A DNA stretch of 64,000 nucleotides from Ignavibacteria bacterium RIFOXYB12_FULL_35_14 (GCA_001803045.1 MHAR01000056.1:1-64000); one strand, 5' to 3'. Positions 17,063-27,034 are shown, counted from the stretch's first letter. Notes: generated from the letters alone by a model not told the origin. Translations and numbers: made by a program.

Positions 17063-19522
17063 ATGACAACACGATACCCTTTTTCTGAAATTGAAACCAA
17101 GTGGCAGCAGTATTGGGAAGATAACAAAGTTTACCAAACTGATCTTTCTTTATCAGAGAACAAACTCTATCACCTAAACATGTTCATATATCCTTCCGGA
17201 GCTAAACTGCATACCGGGCATTGGTATCATTACGGTCCTTCCGATTCATGGGCAAGATATCAAAAGCTGAAAGGTAAAAATGTTTTTGAACCAATGGGTT
17301 ACGATGCATTTGGTTTGCCGGCAGAAAATTATGCGATCAAAACTGGAATTCATCCATACGACAGCACAATTGCAAACATAAATGAAATTCGCAAACAGCT
17401 TAAGAGAATGGGATGCATGTATGATTGGGATGCTGAGCTGATGACATGCGAACCGAAATATTACAAATGGAACCAATGGCTGTTCCTTCAGCTTTATAAA
17501 AAAGGATTGGCATACAGAAAAAACGCACCGGTTAATTGGTGTCCAAATGATCATACTGTCCTTGCAAACGAGCAGGTTCTTTCTGATGGAACATGCGAAA
17601 GATGTGGAACTTCTGTTATTCAGAAAAATCTTACTCAATGGTTTTTTAAGATTACAGAATATGCTGAGCAACTTCTCGAAGGTCTTGATAAAATAACCTG
17701 GCCTGAAAAAACTAAGCTTATGCAAAGAAATTGGATTGGTAAGAGTGTCGGTGCAGAAGTAAATTTTCAGATCAATGGGCACAACGAATCAATAAAAATT
17801 TATACTACAAGACCGGATACTCTATTCGGTGCAACTTACATGGTTTTATCTCCTGAGCACCCTCTCCTTGATAAACTAACCATTCAAAAATTTAAGGATG
17901 AAGTTCAAGAATATCGCAACTCTATTAAATCATTAACAGAAATTGAGCGGACATCCACTGTAAAAGAAAAGACTGGGGTTAATACCGGTGCATTTGCGAT
18001 AAATCCAGTTAACCATAAAAAAATTCCTATCTGGATCGCCGACTATGTTTTAATGACCTATGGAACAGGTGCAATTATGGCTGTTCCAGGGCAAGATGAA
18101 CGTGATTGGGAGTTTGCCGAAAAATTCAATCTTCCAATTATTAGAACTGTACAGCCGCCATCAGATTTTGAGGGTAAAGCTTACTTAGAAGATGGTCCAG
18201 CTATAAACAGTGAATTCTTAAATGGACTTTATGTCGAGGAAGCTAAAGAAAAAATTATTAAGTGGCTGGAAAAAAAAGCAATTGGTAAAAGTAAAGTCAA
18301 TTACCATTTGCGTGATTGGTTGATTTCACGACAAAGATATTGGGGAACTCCTATTCCAATCATTTATTGTGAAAAGTGCGGTGAAATTCTTGTTGATGAA
18401 AAAGATCTTCCGGTTGAACTTCCTTATGATGTTCATTTCAAACCAGGCGGTGAGTCTCCATTGATTAATCATGCGAAATTCATGAATGTGAAATGCCCCA
18501 AATGCGGTATGGATGCCAAAAGAGACCCCGATACAATGGATACCTTTGTTGATTCAGCGTGGTATTATTTTCGTTTTCTAAATCCTCACATTGATTCTGA
18601 TCCTTTCGATAAAAAGCTTGCAGAGAAGTGGATTCCGGTGGATATGTATGTCGGTGGGGCAGAACATGCAACAATGCACTTGCTTTATGCAAGATTCATT
18701 CACAAGTTTTTGCGTGATATCGGTTATACAAATTCGGATGAACCGTTCTCGCATCTTGTTCATCAAGGCACAATTACAAATCAAGGTGCTAAGATGTCAA
18801 AATCAAAAGGTAATGTTGTAAACCCCGATCAGTTTATTGAAAAATACGGCTCGGATGTTTTTAGAATGTACTTGATGTTTATGGGTCCTTACGAACTCGG
18901 CGGCGATTGGAGCGATAAAGGAATTGTCGGTACCGATCGATTTGTTCAACGAACTTATGAGTTGTTCAACAAGTTTCCCGATTTACTGAATCAAGTTACA
19001 CCGAAAGATGTTTACGAGTTAAATCAACTAAATGAAAATGAAAAACTCATTTATAAAAAAGTAAATCAAACAATCAAAAAGTATGATGAGGAGATAAATC
19101 ATTTCCGTTTTAACACTGCAATTGCAGCCATGATGGAACTGCTCAATGAAATGAAGAAATTAGAATTATGCTCTAAGGAAATTCAATGCTACTCGTTAAA
19201 AAGATTTGCTATTTTATTGGCTCCTATTGCTCCACATCTTTCAGAGGAATGCTTTAGCATCCTTAGATCAAAAGAATCAATATTTCAAAAACCATTTTGG
19301 TTTGAACCCGATCCGATAGCACTCGTTGAAGATTTGGTAAGCATCGCTGTTCAAGTTAACGGAAAACTGAGAGGTACAGTTGAAGTACCGATAAACAGCA
19401 GCCAGAATGATGTTAAAGACTTATTGCTGAATGATGAAAAGATAAAAAAGCATCTTGATGAAAAAGAAATTGTCAAGGAAATTTACGTTCCAAATAAAAT
19501 TTATAATATTGTAGTGAAGTAA
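17063..19522 (+). CDS. leuS: Leucyl-tRNA synthetase
   Basis: A class I aminoacyl-tRNA synthetase for leucine, 819 residues. The HIGH motif appears as HTGH (50-53) and KMSKS is at 577-581. The editing domain with TTRPDTLFGATYMVL and a T-rich GTGAIMAVPGQDERDWEF block is intact. Two zinc-ribbon-like Cys clusters are seen near 155-180 and 440-485. The synthetase is complete and ends with the conserved VQVNGKLRG segment. serS follows on the same strand after 109 bases. Confidence 0.97.
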   Translation: MTTRYPFSEIETKWQQYWEDNKVYQTDLSLSENKLYHLNMFIYPSGAKLHTGHWYHYGPSDSWARYQKLKGKNVFEPMGYDAFGLPAENYAIKTGIHPYDSTIANINEIRKQLKRMGCMYDWDAELMTCEPKYYKWNQWLFLQLYKKGLAYRKNAPVNWCPNDHTVLANEQVLSDGTCERCGTSVIQKNLTQWFFKITEYAEQLLEGLDKITWPEKTKLMQRNWIGKSVGAEVNFQINGHNESIKIYTTRPDTLFGATYMVLSPEHPLLDKLTIQKFKDEVQEYRNSIKSLTEIERTSTVKEKTGVNTGAFAINPVNHKKIPIWIADYVLMTYGTGAIMAVPGQDERDWEFAEKFNLPIIRTVQPPSDFEGKAYLEDGPAINSEFLNGLYVEEAKEKIIKWLEKKAIGKSKVNYHLRDWLISRQRYWGTPIPIIYCEKCGEILVDEKDLPVELPYDVHFKPGGESPLINHAKFMNVKCPKCGMDAKRDPDTMDTFVDSAWYYFRFLNPHIDSDPFDKKLAEKWIPVDMYVGGAEHATMHLLYARFIHKFLRDIGYTNSDEPFSHLVHQGTITNQGAKMSKSKGNVVNPDQFIEKYGSDVFRMYLMFMGPYELGGDWSDKGIVGTDRFVQRTYELFNKFPDLLNQVTPKDVYELNQLNENEKLIYKKVNQTIKKYDEEINHFRFNTAIAAMMELLNEMKKLELCSKEIQCYSLKRFAILLAPIAPHLSEECFSILRSKESIFQKPFWFEPDPIALVEDLVSIAVQVNGKLRGTVEVPINSSQNDVKDLLLNDEKIKKHLDEKEIVKEIYVPNKIYNIVVK

Positions 19523-19535
19523 AATCACTAGCACC

Positions 19536-19605
19536 ACATAGTGACAGGCACAGATGACTCAGTGTAAATCAGTCAAATCAGTGTCATCAGCGTGCTATTG
19601 ATTTG
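19536..19605. repeat. Relic related to the 122-bp MITE-like core
   Basis: The stretch between leuS and serS matches, in reverse complement, the core of the elements at 23022 and 51201: about 22 of 24 bases agree around GTCATCnGTGCCTGnCAC. Terminal arms are absent, so this is a fragment or a related text-like repeat. Confidence 0.5.
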
Positions 19606-19631
19606 TTTTTAAATTTAATAAATAGTACAAC

Positions 19632-20909
19632 ATGTTAGACATAAAATTCATCCGGGAAAATCCCGAGCTCGTTAAAAAGGGAATCGAATCAAAGAACGAA
19701 AACAGTAGAGTCGATGAAGTTCTTCAGCTCGATAAACAACGTAGAGAAATTCTTGTTGTAAGTGAAGAGCTAAAAGCAAAACGTAATCAAGTTTCACAGG
19801 ATGTTGGCAAACTAAAAAAAGCGGGACAAGACACATCCGCCATTGTTGCAGAAATGAAAGAAGTATCTGATAAGATAACAGAGTATGACAAAAAGCTTAA
19901 CACTGTTGAATCAGAGTTAAACGAATTACTAATGTACATTCCAAACATCCCTCACAGCTCTGTACCAATTGGCAGATCAACGGAAGACAATGTTGAAGTG
20001 AGAAGATGGCTGCCGGAAGAATTTAGCTTTGAACAAAATGAAAAAGTTTACGATCACATTGAACTGGGAAAAAAATTAAGAATTTTGGATTTTAAGCGTG
20101 GAGCAAAAATTTCGGGATCCGGATTTCCAGTTTACCTTGGTAAAGGTGCTACTCTTGAAAGAGCACTAATAAATTTTATGCTGGATTATCATCTTCATAA
20201 TCATGGTTATTCTGAGGTCTTTCCTCCATTTCTAGTTAATCGTGATTCGATGAAAGGAACTGGTCAGCTTCCCAAAATGGAGGAAGATCTGTACTTCATT
20301 GATAAGGATGGATTGTTTCCAATTCCAACAGCAGAAGTTCCAATAACCAATCTTTACAGAAATGAAATTCTGAACGAAAATGATCTTCCGATTAAGCTTG
20401 TTGGTTACTCCGCATGTTTCAGAAGAGAAGCCGGTTCTTATGGAAAAGAATCGAAAGGTTTTTTGCGCGTTCATCAATTTAACAAAGTGGAAATGGTGAA
20501 GTTTGTTAAGCCGGAAAATTCGCTTAATGAATTAGAAAATTTAGTCAATGATGCTGAAGACATTCTCAAAGCTCTTCAAATCCCTTATAGAATATTAATG
20601 TTATGTTCAGGCGATCTAAGTTTTGCAGCAGCAAAATGCTACGACATAGAAACTTGGTCACCCGCGGAGAAACGTTGGCTCGAAGCGTCATCATGCAGCA
20701 CTTTTGGAGATTTCCAGGCAAGACGAGCAAACATCAGATACAGAAACGAATCAACTAAGAAACTGGAATTCGTTCACACGCTTAACGGATCAGGTTTGGC
20801 TACAAGCAGATTAATGGTTTCGTTGCTGGAAAATTATCAAACTCCCGAAGGAAAAATTATTGTTCCTAAGGTACTTCAAAAGTACACCGGATTTAATATT
20901 ATTGAATGA
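19632..20909 (+). CDS. serS: Seryl-tRNA synthetase
   Basis: A class II synthetase of 425 residues that charges tRNA-Ser and tRNA-Sec. The N-terminal coiled-coil arm (about 30-105) is followed by a catalytic core with motif 2 (SACFRREAGSYGKESKGFLR) and motif 3 (LNGSGLATSRLMVSLLENY). The start MLDIKFIRENPELVKKG is canonical. There is nothing unusual about it. Confidence 0.97.
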   Translation: MLDIKFIRENPELVKKGIESKNENSRVDEVLQLDKQRREILVVSEELKAKRNQVSQDVGKLKKAGQDTSAIVAEMKEVSDKITEYDKKLNTVESELNELLMYIPNIPHSSVPIGRSTEDNVEVRRWLPEEFSFEQNEKVYDHIELGKKLRILDFKRGAKISGSGFPVYLGKGATLERALINFMLDYHLHNHGYSEVFPPFLVNRDSMKGTGQLPKMEEDLYFIDKDGLFPIPTAEVPITNLYRNEILNENDLPIKLVGYSACFRREAGSYGKESKGFLRVHQFNKVEMVKFVKPENSLNELENLVNDAEDILKALQIPYRILMLCSGDLSFAAAKCYDIETWSPAEKRWLEASSCSTFGDFQARRANIRYRNESTKKLEFVHTLNGSGLATSRLMVSLLENYQTPEGKIIVPKVLQKYTGFNIIE

Positions 20910-20995
20910 TAATTTCTTTCCGAGCCAATTCATGATTTTTTTACTGTAGGAATTCGTCTGGAACGTTTTTCTAATTAATTTACATTAAAGACAAT

Positions 20996-21090
20996 GGACT
21001 GAAGTCCAAATATTTGTGGTTTACTTTAATAACCCCAGCCTTAAGGCTGGGGTTTCAAAATCATCCATATAGTTGAGCTTTAGCCCACAG
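20996..21090. repeat. Cluster of variable-stem palindromes
   Basis: Downstream of serS are GGACTGAAGTCC (20996-21007), a perfect 24-base palindrome at 21031-21054 with core CCAGCCTTAAGGCTGG, and GAGCTTTAGCCC near 21075. The set resembles the cluster at 34065-34182. Each palindrome has a different stem sequence but similar spacing and loops. Confidence 0.65.
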
Positions 21091-21138
21091 AGCGGTAATG
21101 TTCAAATTTTCATATAACGTGAATCATTTACATTTCGA

Positions 21139-22887
21139 ATGAGAAATTTACGAACTCTAAAAAAATATTTTACACGATATAAAAGCCAGCTCGGCTGGGG
21201 TTTGCTTTTTATCATTCTGTCCAACATTGGAATGGTTTATATCCCTCTTTTATTAAAAGATGCTATAAACATTCTCCAAGAAAAGATTACAACTGAGAGC
21301 ATACTCTTCTACGCAATTATAATTGTAGTGACATCTCTTATTTCAGGAATATTTAGATTTTTTATTCGACAGACAATAATTGTTGTATCAAGAGAAATAG
21401 AATACGACCTTCGCTTTGACTTCTGGCAAAAGATTCAAAAATTACCTTTGAGATACTTTCAGAATAATTCTACCGGTAACATTATGGCTCATGCTACAAA
21501 TGATATAAATGCGGTGAGAATGTTTCTTGGTCCTGCTGTAATGTATTCAATAGATACAGGCATAAGATTGATTATGGTTATCGCAATTATGATATCATTG
21601 AATTTTAGTCTGACCATCTATTCACTAATCCCTCTTCCATTACTTTCAGTACTTGTTTATAAAGTCGGAAAGATCATTCATGAAAAATATACTCTCATTC
21701 AGGAGAAGTTTTCGGATTTAACAACCAAAGCACAAGAAAATTTTTCGGGGATACGGATTATCAAATCTTATGTACGTGAAGAAAGCGAAATAAGTGAGTT
21801 TAAGAATCTAAGTAACGAGTATCTGCAGAGAAATATGAACATGATAAAATACCAGGCGATCATTCATCCGATATTATTTTTGATAACCGGTCTGTCAGTC
21901 ATAATTGTTATTGGGCTTGGCGGCTACAAGGTCATCTCTAAAGAACTAACAATTGGTGAGATTACAGCATTCATTGCTTATCTGAATATTTTGATTTGGC
22001 CGATGATCGCTTTCGGCTGGGTTTTAAATATTATCCAACAGGCAGAAGCAAGTATGAAAAGGTTGAACAAAATTTTCTCGGAACCGAATGAGATTGAAAA
22101 TTCAGAGCAAACGATTACTTCTCTAAATGAAATCAACGGTGAGATCGAGTTTAAAAATGTTTCCTTTAAGTATGGTGAACACCTTCCATTGGTTCTGGAT
22201 AATGTGAGCTTAAAAATTCCAAAAGGTTCAACGCTTGCAATAATGGGATTTACAGGTTCAGGAAAAACATCATTTGTAAATTTAATCCCGCGGCTTTATG
22301 ATGCTATTGACGGAGGTGTTCTCATTGATGGAATTGATGTTAGAAAAATTCCTCTTGATGTACTGAGAACTAATATAGGATTAGTACCCCAAGAATCTTT
22401 CCTATTTTCTGATACTGTCGTAAATAATATTTCTTATGGATTACGAGAAACCCACAAAGAAAAAGTTATTGCAGTTTCGAAGGTTGCTGCTTTTGAAAAA
22501 GATGTGAGTTCCTTTCCAATTGGATACGATACAATCGTTGGTGAAAGAGGAATTACATTTTCGGGCGGACAAAAGCAGCGGACAAGTATTGCAAGAGCTT
22601 TGGCTATCAATCCCAAAATTTTAATTCTTGATGATTCTTTCTCGGCTGTTGACACGCATACAGAGGAAGAAATTCTAACAAACCTGAAAAGTTTTATGCA
22701 GAGTAGAACAAGCATTCTCATCAGTCATAGAATTTCCACAGTGAAGGATTCGGATAAGATTATTGTATTGCATAAAGGTAAAATTGCCGAACAAGGAACA
22801 CATGAAGAATTGGTTGCGTTAGATGGCATTTATGCAGATTTGCATTTCAAACAATTGCTCGAAAAAGAATTGGAAGAATTGAATTGA
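21139..22887 (+). CDS. ABC exporter subunit, degenerate-site half transporter
   Basis: A 582-residue half transporter with an N-terminal six-helix exporter domain (about 1-310) and a C-terminal ATPase domain. Walker A is GFTGSGKT (370-377) and the signature is FSGGQ (474-478). Walker B reads ILILDD, so the usual catalytic Glu is Asp499. That substitution marks the degenerate site of heterodimeric exporters of the TM287/288 and BmrCD type. Its partner is the next ABC gene, 356 bases downstream. The substrate may be lipid or drug; it cannot be read from the sequence. Confidence 0.9.
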   Translation: MRNLRTLKKYFTRYKSQLGWGLLFIILSNIGMVYIPLLLKDAINILQEKITTESILFYAIIIVVTSLISGIFRFFIRQTIIVVSREIEYDLRFDFWQKIQKLPLRYFQNNSTGNIMAHATNDINAVRMFLGPAVMYSIDTGIRLIMVIAIMISLNFSLTIYSLIPLPLLSVLVYKVGKIIHEKYTLIQEKFSDLTTKAQENFSGIRIIKSYVREESEISEFKNLSNEYLQRNMNMIKYQAIIHPILFLITGLSVIIVIGLGGYKVISKELTIGEITAFIAYLNILIWPMIAFGWVLNIIQQAEASMKRLNKIFSEPNEIENSEQTITSLNEINGEIEFKNVSFKYGEHLPLVLDNVSLKIPKGSTLAIMGFTGSGKTSFVNLIPRLYDAIDGGVLIDGIDVRKIPLDVLRTNIGLVPQESFLFSDTVVNNISYGLRETHKEKVIAVSKVAAFEKDVSSFPIGYDTIVGERGITFSGGQKQRTSIARALAINPKILILDDSFSAVDTHTEEEILTNLKSFMQSRTSILISHRISTVKDSDKIIVLHKGKIAEQGTHEELVALDGIYADLHFKQLLEKELEELN

Positions 22888-22926
22888 GAATGATTTTTGA
22901 CAAGATTAAAAATATTTTAACAGGCC

Positions 22927-22992
22927 GCTCCTATTGGAGCTTCATTTCGCTGGGTGTGAAATATTTCTACAAACAGTACGCTCCTCTGGAGC
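22927..22992. repeat. Paired variable-stem palindromes
   Basis: GCTCCTATTGGAGC (22927-22940) and GCTCCTCTGGAGC (22980-22992) lie 39 bases apart. The framework, including a leading GGCC and a central ACAAACAG, recurs at 37087-37156 with different second-stem bases. This is part of the gap between the two ABC genes. Confidence 0.65.
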
Positions 22993-23021
22993 TTACTCAA
23001 TAGTATATGTTTACGAATTTA

Positions 23022-23144
23022 GAGGCTGACCAAAAAGTAATTATTCAATTAAAAAATCAGGGAAAATCATTTAAAATCAGCGTCATCAGTGCCTGCCACC
23101 ATGTGGTTCCATTTACTAACAAATATTACTTTTTGGTCACCCTC
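23022..23144. mobile_element. MITE-like element, copy 1 (123 bp)
   Basis: The left end GAGGCTGACCAAAAAGTAAT and the reverse complement of the right end (GAGGGTGACCAAAAAGTAAT) match at 19 of 20 bases. The interior matches the copy at 51201-51322 closely. The element is too small to encode a transposase and lies between the two ABC half-transporter genes. No convincing target-site duplication is seen. A small ORF across it is rejected as non-genic. A further palindrome, GAATCCCATCGGGATTC, follows at 23179-23195. Confidence 0.75.
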
Positions 23145-23243
23145 AATACTTTTAAGGACACTGAGCAACTAAGAAATCGAATCCCATCGGGATTCAATAT
23201 CATACTATTTACGCAAGCTAAATTGAAAATAATTTTATAGACT

Positions 23244-25037
23244 ATGAGCCAGGATTACAAAAGCGAAGATGAAATATTAGGTAAAGCTTACGACGCACGT
23301 TTGATGAAACGCTTGTTAAAGTATGTTAAACCTTATAAAAAATATGTTTTGTTTGCAATACTTTTGAATATGGTTGTTGCTGTTCTTGGACCAATACGAC
23401 CCTATCTAACAAAAATTGCCGTTGATGATCACATCACTAATTCCAATTACAATGGATTGCTGGCAATTAGTTTACTGCTTTTGGGGTCGCTCGCTCTTCA
23501 AGCTGTTATTCAATATTTTCTTACTTATTACACTCAGTATCTCGGACAAAAAACAATTTTTGATCTTCGGATGCAAATTTTCCGGCATGTCCAAAACCTA
23601 GCACTAAAATTCTTTGATAAAACTCCTATCGGAAGATTAGTTACAAGAACAACAAATGATGTCGAATCACTTAATGAATTATTTTCGTCCGGCATTGTGA
23701 TGGTTTTCAGCGATGTCTTTATAATCATCTGGATACTCGTATTCATGTTTTTTATGGACATACCGCTTACTCTTGTAACTCTTTCGGTTTTACCAGTTTT
23801 AATTTACGGTACATTTTTATTTAGAAAGAAAGTTCGTGATTCATATAGAGATGTTCGGTTTCATTTAGCGCGGTTAAACTCATACATGCAAGAGCATATT
23901 ACGGGAATGAACATTGTCCAAATTTTTAGCAAACAAAAAGATGAGCTCAATCGATTCTCAAAGATTAATAATGACTACAGAGATGCAAACATTAAATCTA
24001 TACTTTACTATGCTGTGTTTTATCCTACTGTGGAATTTCTCAGTTCAATTGCAATCGGTTTGATTATTTGGTACGGCGGCGGAGAAATCATGCAGAAGAC
24101 TTTAACGATTGGAGTTTTGTTTGCATTTATTCAGTACACAGAAATGTTTTTCCGACCGATAAGAGATTTATCTGAAAAATATAACATTATGCAGACTGCA
24201 ATGGCTTCTTCAGAAAGAATATTTAAGCTGCTAGATAATGAAACGTTCATTGCTAATCCTGCTAATCCTAAGAACCTTACCGAAGTGAAAGGCGAAATTG
24301 AATTCAAGAATGTTTGGTTTGCTTACAATGAAAACAATTACATTTTAAAAGATGTTTCATTCAAAATAAATCCGGGTGAAACAGTTGCAATTGTTGGTGC
24401 AACCGGTGCAGGAAAAACCAGCATAATAAATATTCTTTCCAGGTTTTATGATATTAATAAAGGTTCCATTTTAATTGATGGAATAGACATTAGAGAAGTT
24501 GATAAACGTGAATTAAGAAAACATATCTCGATGGTATTGCAGGATGTTTTTCTATTTTCCGGAACTATTGAATCAAACATCAGCATGTCCAATGATTCTA
24601 TTCCACTTGAAAAAATTATGGAAGCCGCAATAACTGTAGGCGCAGATAAATTTATAGATTCACTTCCTAAAAAGTACAATGAAATTGTAAAAGAACGAGG
24701 CGCAACTTTAAGTGTGGGACAAAAGCAGCTCGTATCATTTGCACGCGCACTGGCTTACAATCCTCAAATATTAATTTTAGATGAAGCGACTTCAAGCGTG
24801 GATACAGAGACAGAAATTCTAATTCAAGAAGCAATTCACAAGCTTTTAGTAGGAAGAACAGCCATCGTAATTGCTCACAGGCTTTCTACAATTCAAAATG
24901 CAGATAACATAATAGTTCTGCACAAAGGTGAAATACGAGAAACCGGAACTCATCAAGAGCTACTTGCAAAACGAGGAATTTATTATAAACTTTATCAGCT
25001 TCAATTTAAGGATCAGGAAATTTCTAAAGCGGTCTAA
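23244..25037 (+). CDS. ABC exporter subunit, consensus catalytic half transporter
   Basis: A 597-residue half transporter with a six-helix domain and an ATPase domain. Walker A is GATGAGKT (385-392), and Walker B is ILILDEA with catalytic Glu514. The signature reads LSVGQ (489-493) rather than LSGGQ. In heterodimeric exporters the degenerate site combines the Walker motifs of one subunit with the signature of the other, so LSVGQ here complements Asp499 of the upstream subunit. The pair therefore looks like one heterodimeric exporter with a single consensus site. Confidence 0.92.
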   Translation: MSQDYKSEDEILGKAYDARLMKRLLKYVKPYKKYVLFAILLNMVVAVLGPIRPYLTKIAVDDHITNSNYNGLLAISLLLLGSLALQAVIQYFLTYYTQYLGQKTIFDLRMQIFRHVQNLALKFFDKTPIGRLVTRTTNDVESLNELFSSGIVMVFSDVFIIIWILVFMFFMDIPLTLVTLSVLPVLIYGTFLFRKKVRDSYRDVRFHLARLNSYMQEHITGMNIVQIFSKQKDELNRFSKINNDYRDANIKSILYYAVFYPTVEFLSSIAIGLIIWYGGGEIMQKTLTIGVLFAFIQYTEMFFRPIRDLSEKYNIMQTAMASSERIFKLLDNETFIANPANPKNLTEVKGEIEFKNVWFAYNENNYILKDVSFKINPGETVAIVGATGAGKTSIINILSRFYDINKGSILIDGIDIREVDKRELRKHISMVLQDVFLFSGTIESNISMSNDSIPLEKIMEAAITVGADKFIDSLPKKYNEIVKERGATLSVGQKQLVSFARALAYNPQILILDEATSSVDTETEILIQEAIHKLLVGRTAIVIAHRLSTIQNADNIIVLHKGEIRETGTHQELLAKRGIYYKLYQLQFKDQEISKAV

Positions 25038-25120
25038 AATTTCTATAAGGTATTTTTTTGTGACATTGATTTGGGATATGAAGTGTCTTTGTAAAGCGTT
25101 CAAAGATTACTTACTATCTC

Positions 25121-25286
25121 GTCCCATACGGGACTTGAAATTGTTTTCATTTTATTTTTTTTACAAATATTTAGTCCTTAAAAGGACTAGTTAATAGACC
25201 ATTGTAGTATAAATAAATCATGTCCCGTGAGGGATAAAATATTTTTAGAAAGCCTAATCAAGCTGATTAAAGAGTCCCATCGGGAC
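25121..25286. repeat. Cluster of four variable-stem palindromes
   Basis: The gap between the ABC pair and fbp holds GTCCCATACGGGAC (25121-25134), TAGTCCTTAAAAGGACTA (25172-25189), TCCCGTGAGGGA (25223-25234) and GTCCCATCGGGAC (25274-25286). The stems differ, while a downstream A/T-rich tail of the GAAATATT or AAATATTT kind recurs. No gene is seen here. Confidence 0.7.
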
Positions 25287-25344
25287 GAAATATTATATCC
25301 TGTTTGAACCAGATATGAAATAAAAAATAAAAGGGAGAAACATC

Positions 25345-26370
25345 ATGTCCATATTAAAATTCATGACCCTTGGACGCCACATTATCGAGGGTGAAGAAAT
25401 GCACCCCGAAGCAACAGGCGAACTTTCAAAATTATTAGCCGATTTATCTTTAGCTGCTAAAGTAATTTCATTGGAGGTTAATAAAGCCGGACTCGCTGAT
25501 ATTCTCGGTTTTACTGGCGACAGCAATGTGCACGGTGAGCAAGTTAAAAAGTTAGACGTTTACGCTCACGACATGCTTATCAGAGCAATGGATCATGGCG
25601 GACATTTATGCGTAATGGCCTCCGAAGAAGAAGAAAATATAATTCATATTCCAAACAGATTTAAGATTGGAAAATATGTTTTGCTTTTTGATCCTCTTGA
25701 TGGTTCTTCAAACATCGATGCCAACATCAGTATCGGAACAATTTTTTCTATTTATAAAAGAATTACACCTGAGGGCAAACCTGGTACTTTGGAAGATTGT
25801 CTTCAGCAAGGAACACAACAGGTTGCTGCAGGTTATGTTGTTTACGGATCAAGCACAATTTTAGTTTATACAGCAGGTCACGGAGTTCACGGTTTCACTC
25901 TTGACCCTGCTTTTGGAGAATTTCTTCTGTCGCACGAGTACATTCAGATTCCGAAGAAATCAAAGATCTACAGCATTAACGAAGGCAACTATAAATATTG
26001 GCATCCCGGATTGAAGAAATACATTAAGTATTTGCAAGAGGAAGATAAAGCCAGCGAAAGGCCTTATTCATCGAGGTACATTGGCTCTATGGTTGCGGAT
26101 AATCATCGCAACCTTTTGTACGGCGGAATATTCATGTATCCTGCTGATTCAAGAAATCCTAAAGGAAAACTTCGCTTGATGTATGAATGCGATCCATTCG
26201 CTTTTATTATTGAAGCTGCAGGCGGAAGAGCAACAGACGGAAAGAAACGAATACTTGAAATTCAACCTCAATCGCTTCACGAACGAACACCAGTTTTTAT
26301 GGGAAGTGAAGAAGACGTGAAAATGGTTGAGGATTTTATGGCGAAAGAAGAAGCTGCAGAAACAAAATAA
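25345..26370 (+). CDS. fbp: Fructose-1,6-bisphosphatase, class I
   Basis: A metal-dependent phosphatase of gluconeogenesis that converts fructose 1,6-bisphosphate to fructose 6-phosphate. The 341-residue chain has the inositol-phosphatase-fold metal motif DPLDGSSNID (116-125) and an upstream acidic MASEEEE (91-97). A strong AAGGGAGAAA ribosome-binding site precedes the ATG. The 3-prime end has a decayed second copy about 720 bases downstream, beyond the toxin-antitoxin islet. Confidence 0.96.
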   Translation: MSILKFMTLGRHIIEGEEMHPEATGELSKLLADLSLAAKVISLEVNKAGLADILGFTGDSNVHGEQVKKLDVYAHDMLIRAMDHGGHLCVMASEEEENIIHIPNRFKIGKYVLLFDPLDGSSNIDANISIGTIFSIYKRITPEGKPGTLEDCLQQGTQQVAAGYVVYGSSTILVYTAGHGVHGFTLDPAFGEFLLSHEYIQIPKKSKIYSINEGNYKYWHPGLKKYIKYLQEEDKASERPYSSRYIGSMVADNHRNLLYGGIFMYPADSRNPKGKLRLMYECDPFAFIIEAAGGRATDGKKRILEIQPQSLHERTPVFMGSEEDVKMVEDFMAKEEAAETK

Positions 26371-26379
26371 AACCGTAGG

Positions 26380-26397
26380 GACACAATGCATTGTGTC
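26380..26397. terminator. Perfect 18-base palindrome after fbp
   Basis: GACACAATGCATTGTGTC lies ten bases after the fbp stop and just before the convergent parE-like toxin gene. It can fold as a bidirectional terminator. It also has the form of a common interspersed repeat (GTAGGGACACAATGCATTGTGTC). Confidence 0.55.
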
Positions 26398-26407
26398 TTA
26401 ATTGAAA

Positions 26408-26716
26408 TTAACAGTTCTTGTTTTTGAATATCTCCTCTGTTTTCAATAATTGATGTCCCTCAAAAACAGTAAGAACATTTATTGTATTTTTCTTAACCAA
26501 ATAAACAGTTCGATAATTCTTGTGTAATAATTCTCGAATGTTCTCAATGGACAATTCAGGAACCACCCTTCCTTCTTTGGGATTATTAACCAGCGTTTCA
26601 GACAAATCAATTAATCTATCTACAAATTCAATCGCGATGCTAGGATTATCTCGCGATATATAATCTTGAATTTCTTGTAAACGCAGCAATGCTTCTTTTG
26701 TCCAGAATACTTTCAT
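26408..26716 (-). CDS. RelE/ParE-family toxin
   Basis: A 102-residue toxin of the RelE/ParE fold. The sequence starts MKVFWTKEALLRLQEIQDYI and has NPKEGRVVPEL and RELLHKNYRTVYLV, typical of ParE-like members. ParE proteins poison gyrase while RelE proteins cleave mRNA; the pattern here favours ParE, but the target is not certain. It overlaps the antitoxin gene by 4 bases and is downstream of it, the normal order. Confidence 0.88.
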   Translation of the reverse strand: MKVFWTKEALLRLQEIQDYISRDNPSIAIEFVDRLIDLSETLVNNPKEGRVVPELSIENIRELLHKNYRTVYLVKKNTINVLTVFEGHQLLKTEEIFKNKNC

Positions 26717-27003
26717 TTGATTTTAGATACTCTAGATTTCAGCAATTCACTTCTTAATTGAGATGTTGATAATATTTCTCCCTTGTCGGAATCGGACAAT
26801 CCCCTTGATATTGAATCAATAAAAATTTTCGTTTGCCGCATCTCATCAAACTCAGAAGGAGAAATCAATACCCCGGCTGGTTTACCATTTTGAGTTATGA
26901 TCAGTGAGTTTCTTTTATGCTGAATTTCATTTAGATATTTAGCCAAATTAGATTTGAACTGACCAACCGGAATTATGTCATTTGAAATTGATATGTTTTT
27001 CAT
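26713..27003 (-). CDS. Phd/YefM-family antitoxin
   Basis: A 96-residue antitoxin with an N-terminal Phd/YefM DNA-binding domain (ISNDIIPVGQFKSNLAKYL and LIITQNGKPAGVLISPSEF) and a charged C-terminus likely to bind the toxin. A perfect palindrome upstream is the probable operator, consistent with the autoregulation known for this family. Confidence 0.9.
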   Translation of the reverse strand: MKNISISNDIIPVGQFKSNLAKYLNEIQHKRNSLIITQNGKPAGVLISPSEFDEMRQTKIFIDSISRGLSDSDKGEILSTSQLRSELLKSRVSKIK

Positions 27004-27034
27004 TGTTATGTCCTTTATTTGTCATAATTACTGA

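Noticed and set aside
23007-23240. Possible 77-aa protein between the ABC genes
   Set aside because: The frame runs across the MITE-like element and a palindrome, has no ribosome-binding site, and the related copy at 51201 does not keep it open.
25121-25286. CRISPR-like array
   Set aside because: The palindromes repeat in kind but not in sequence, and their spacing is uneven, so they are not direct repeats.
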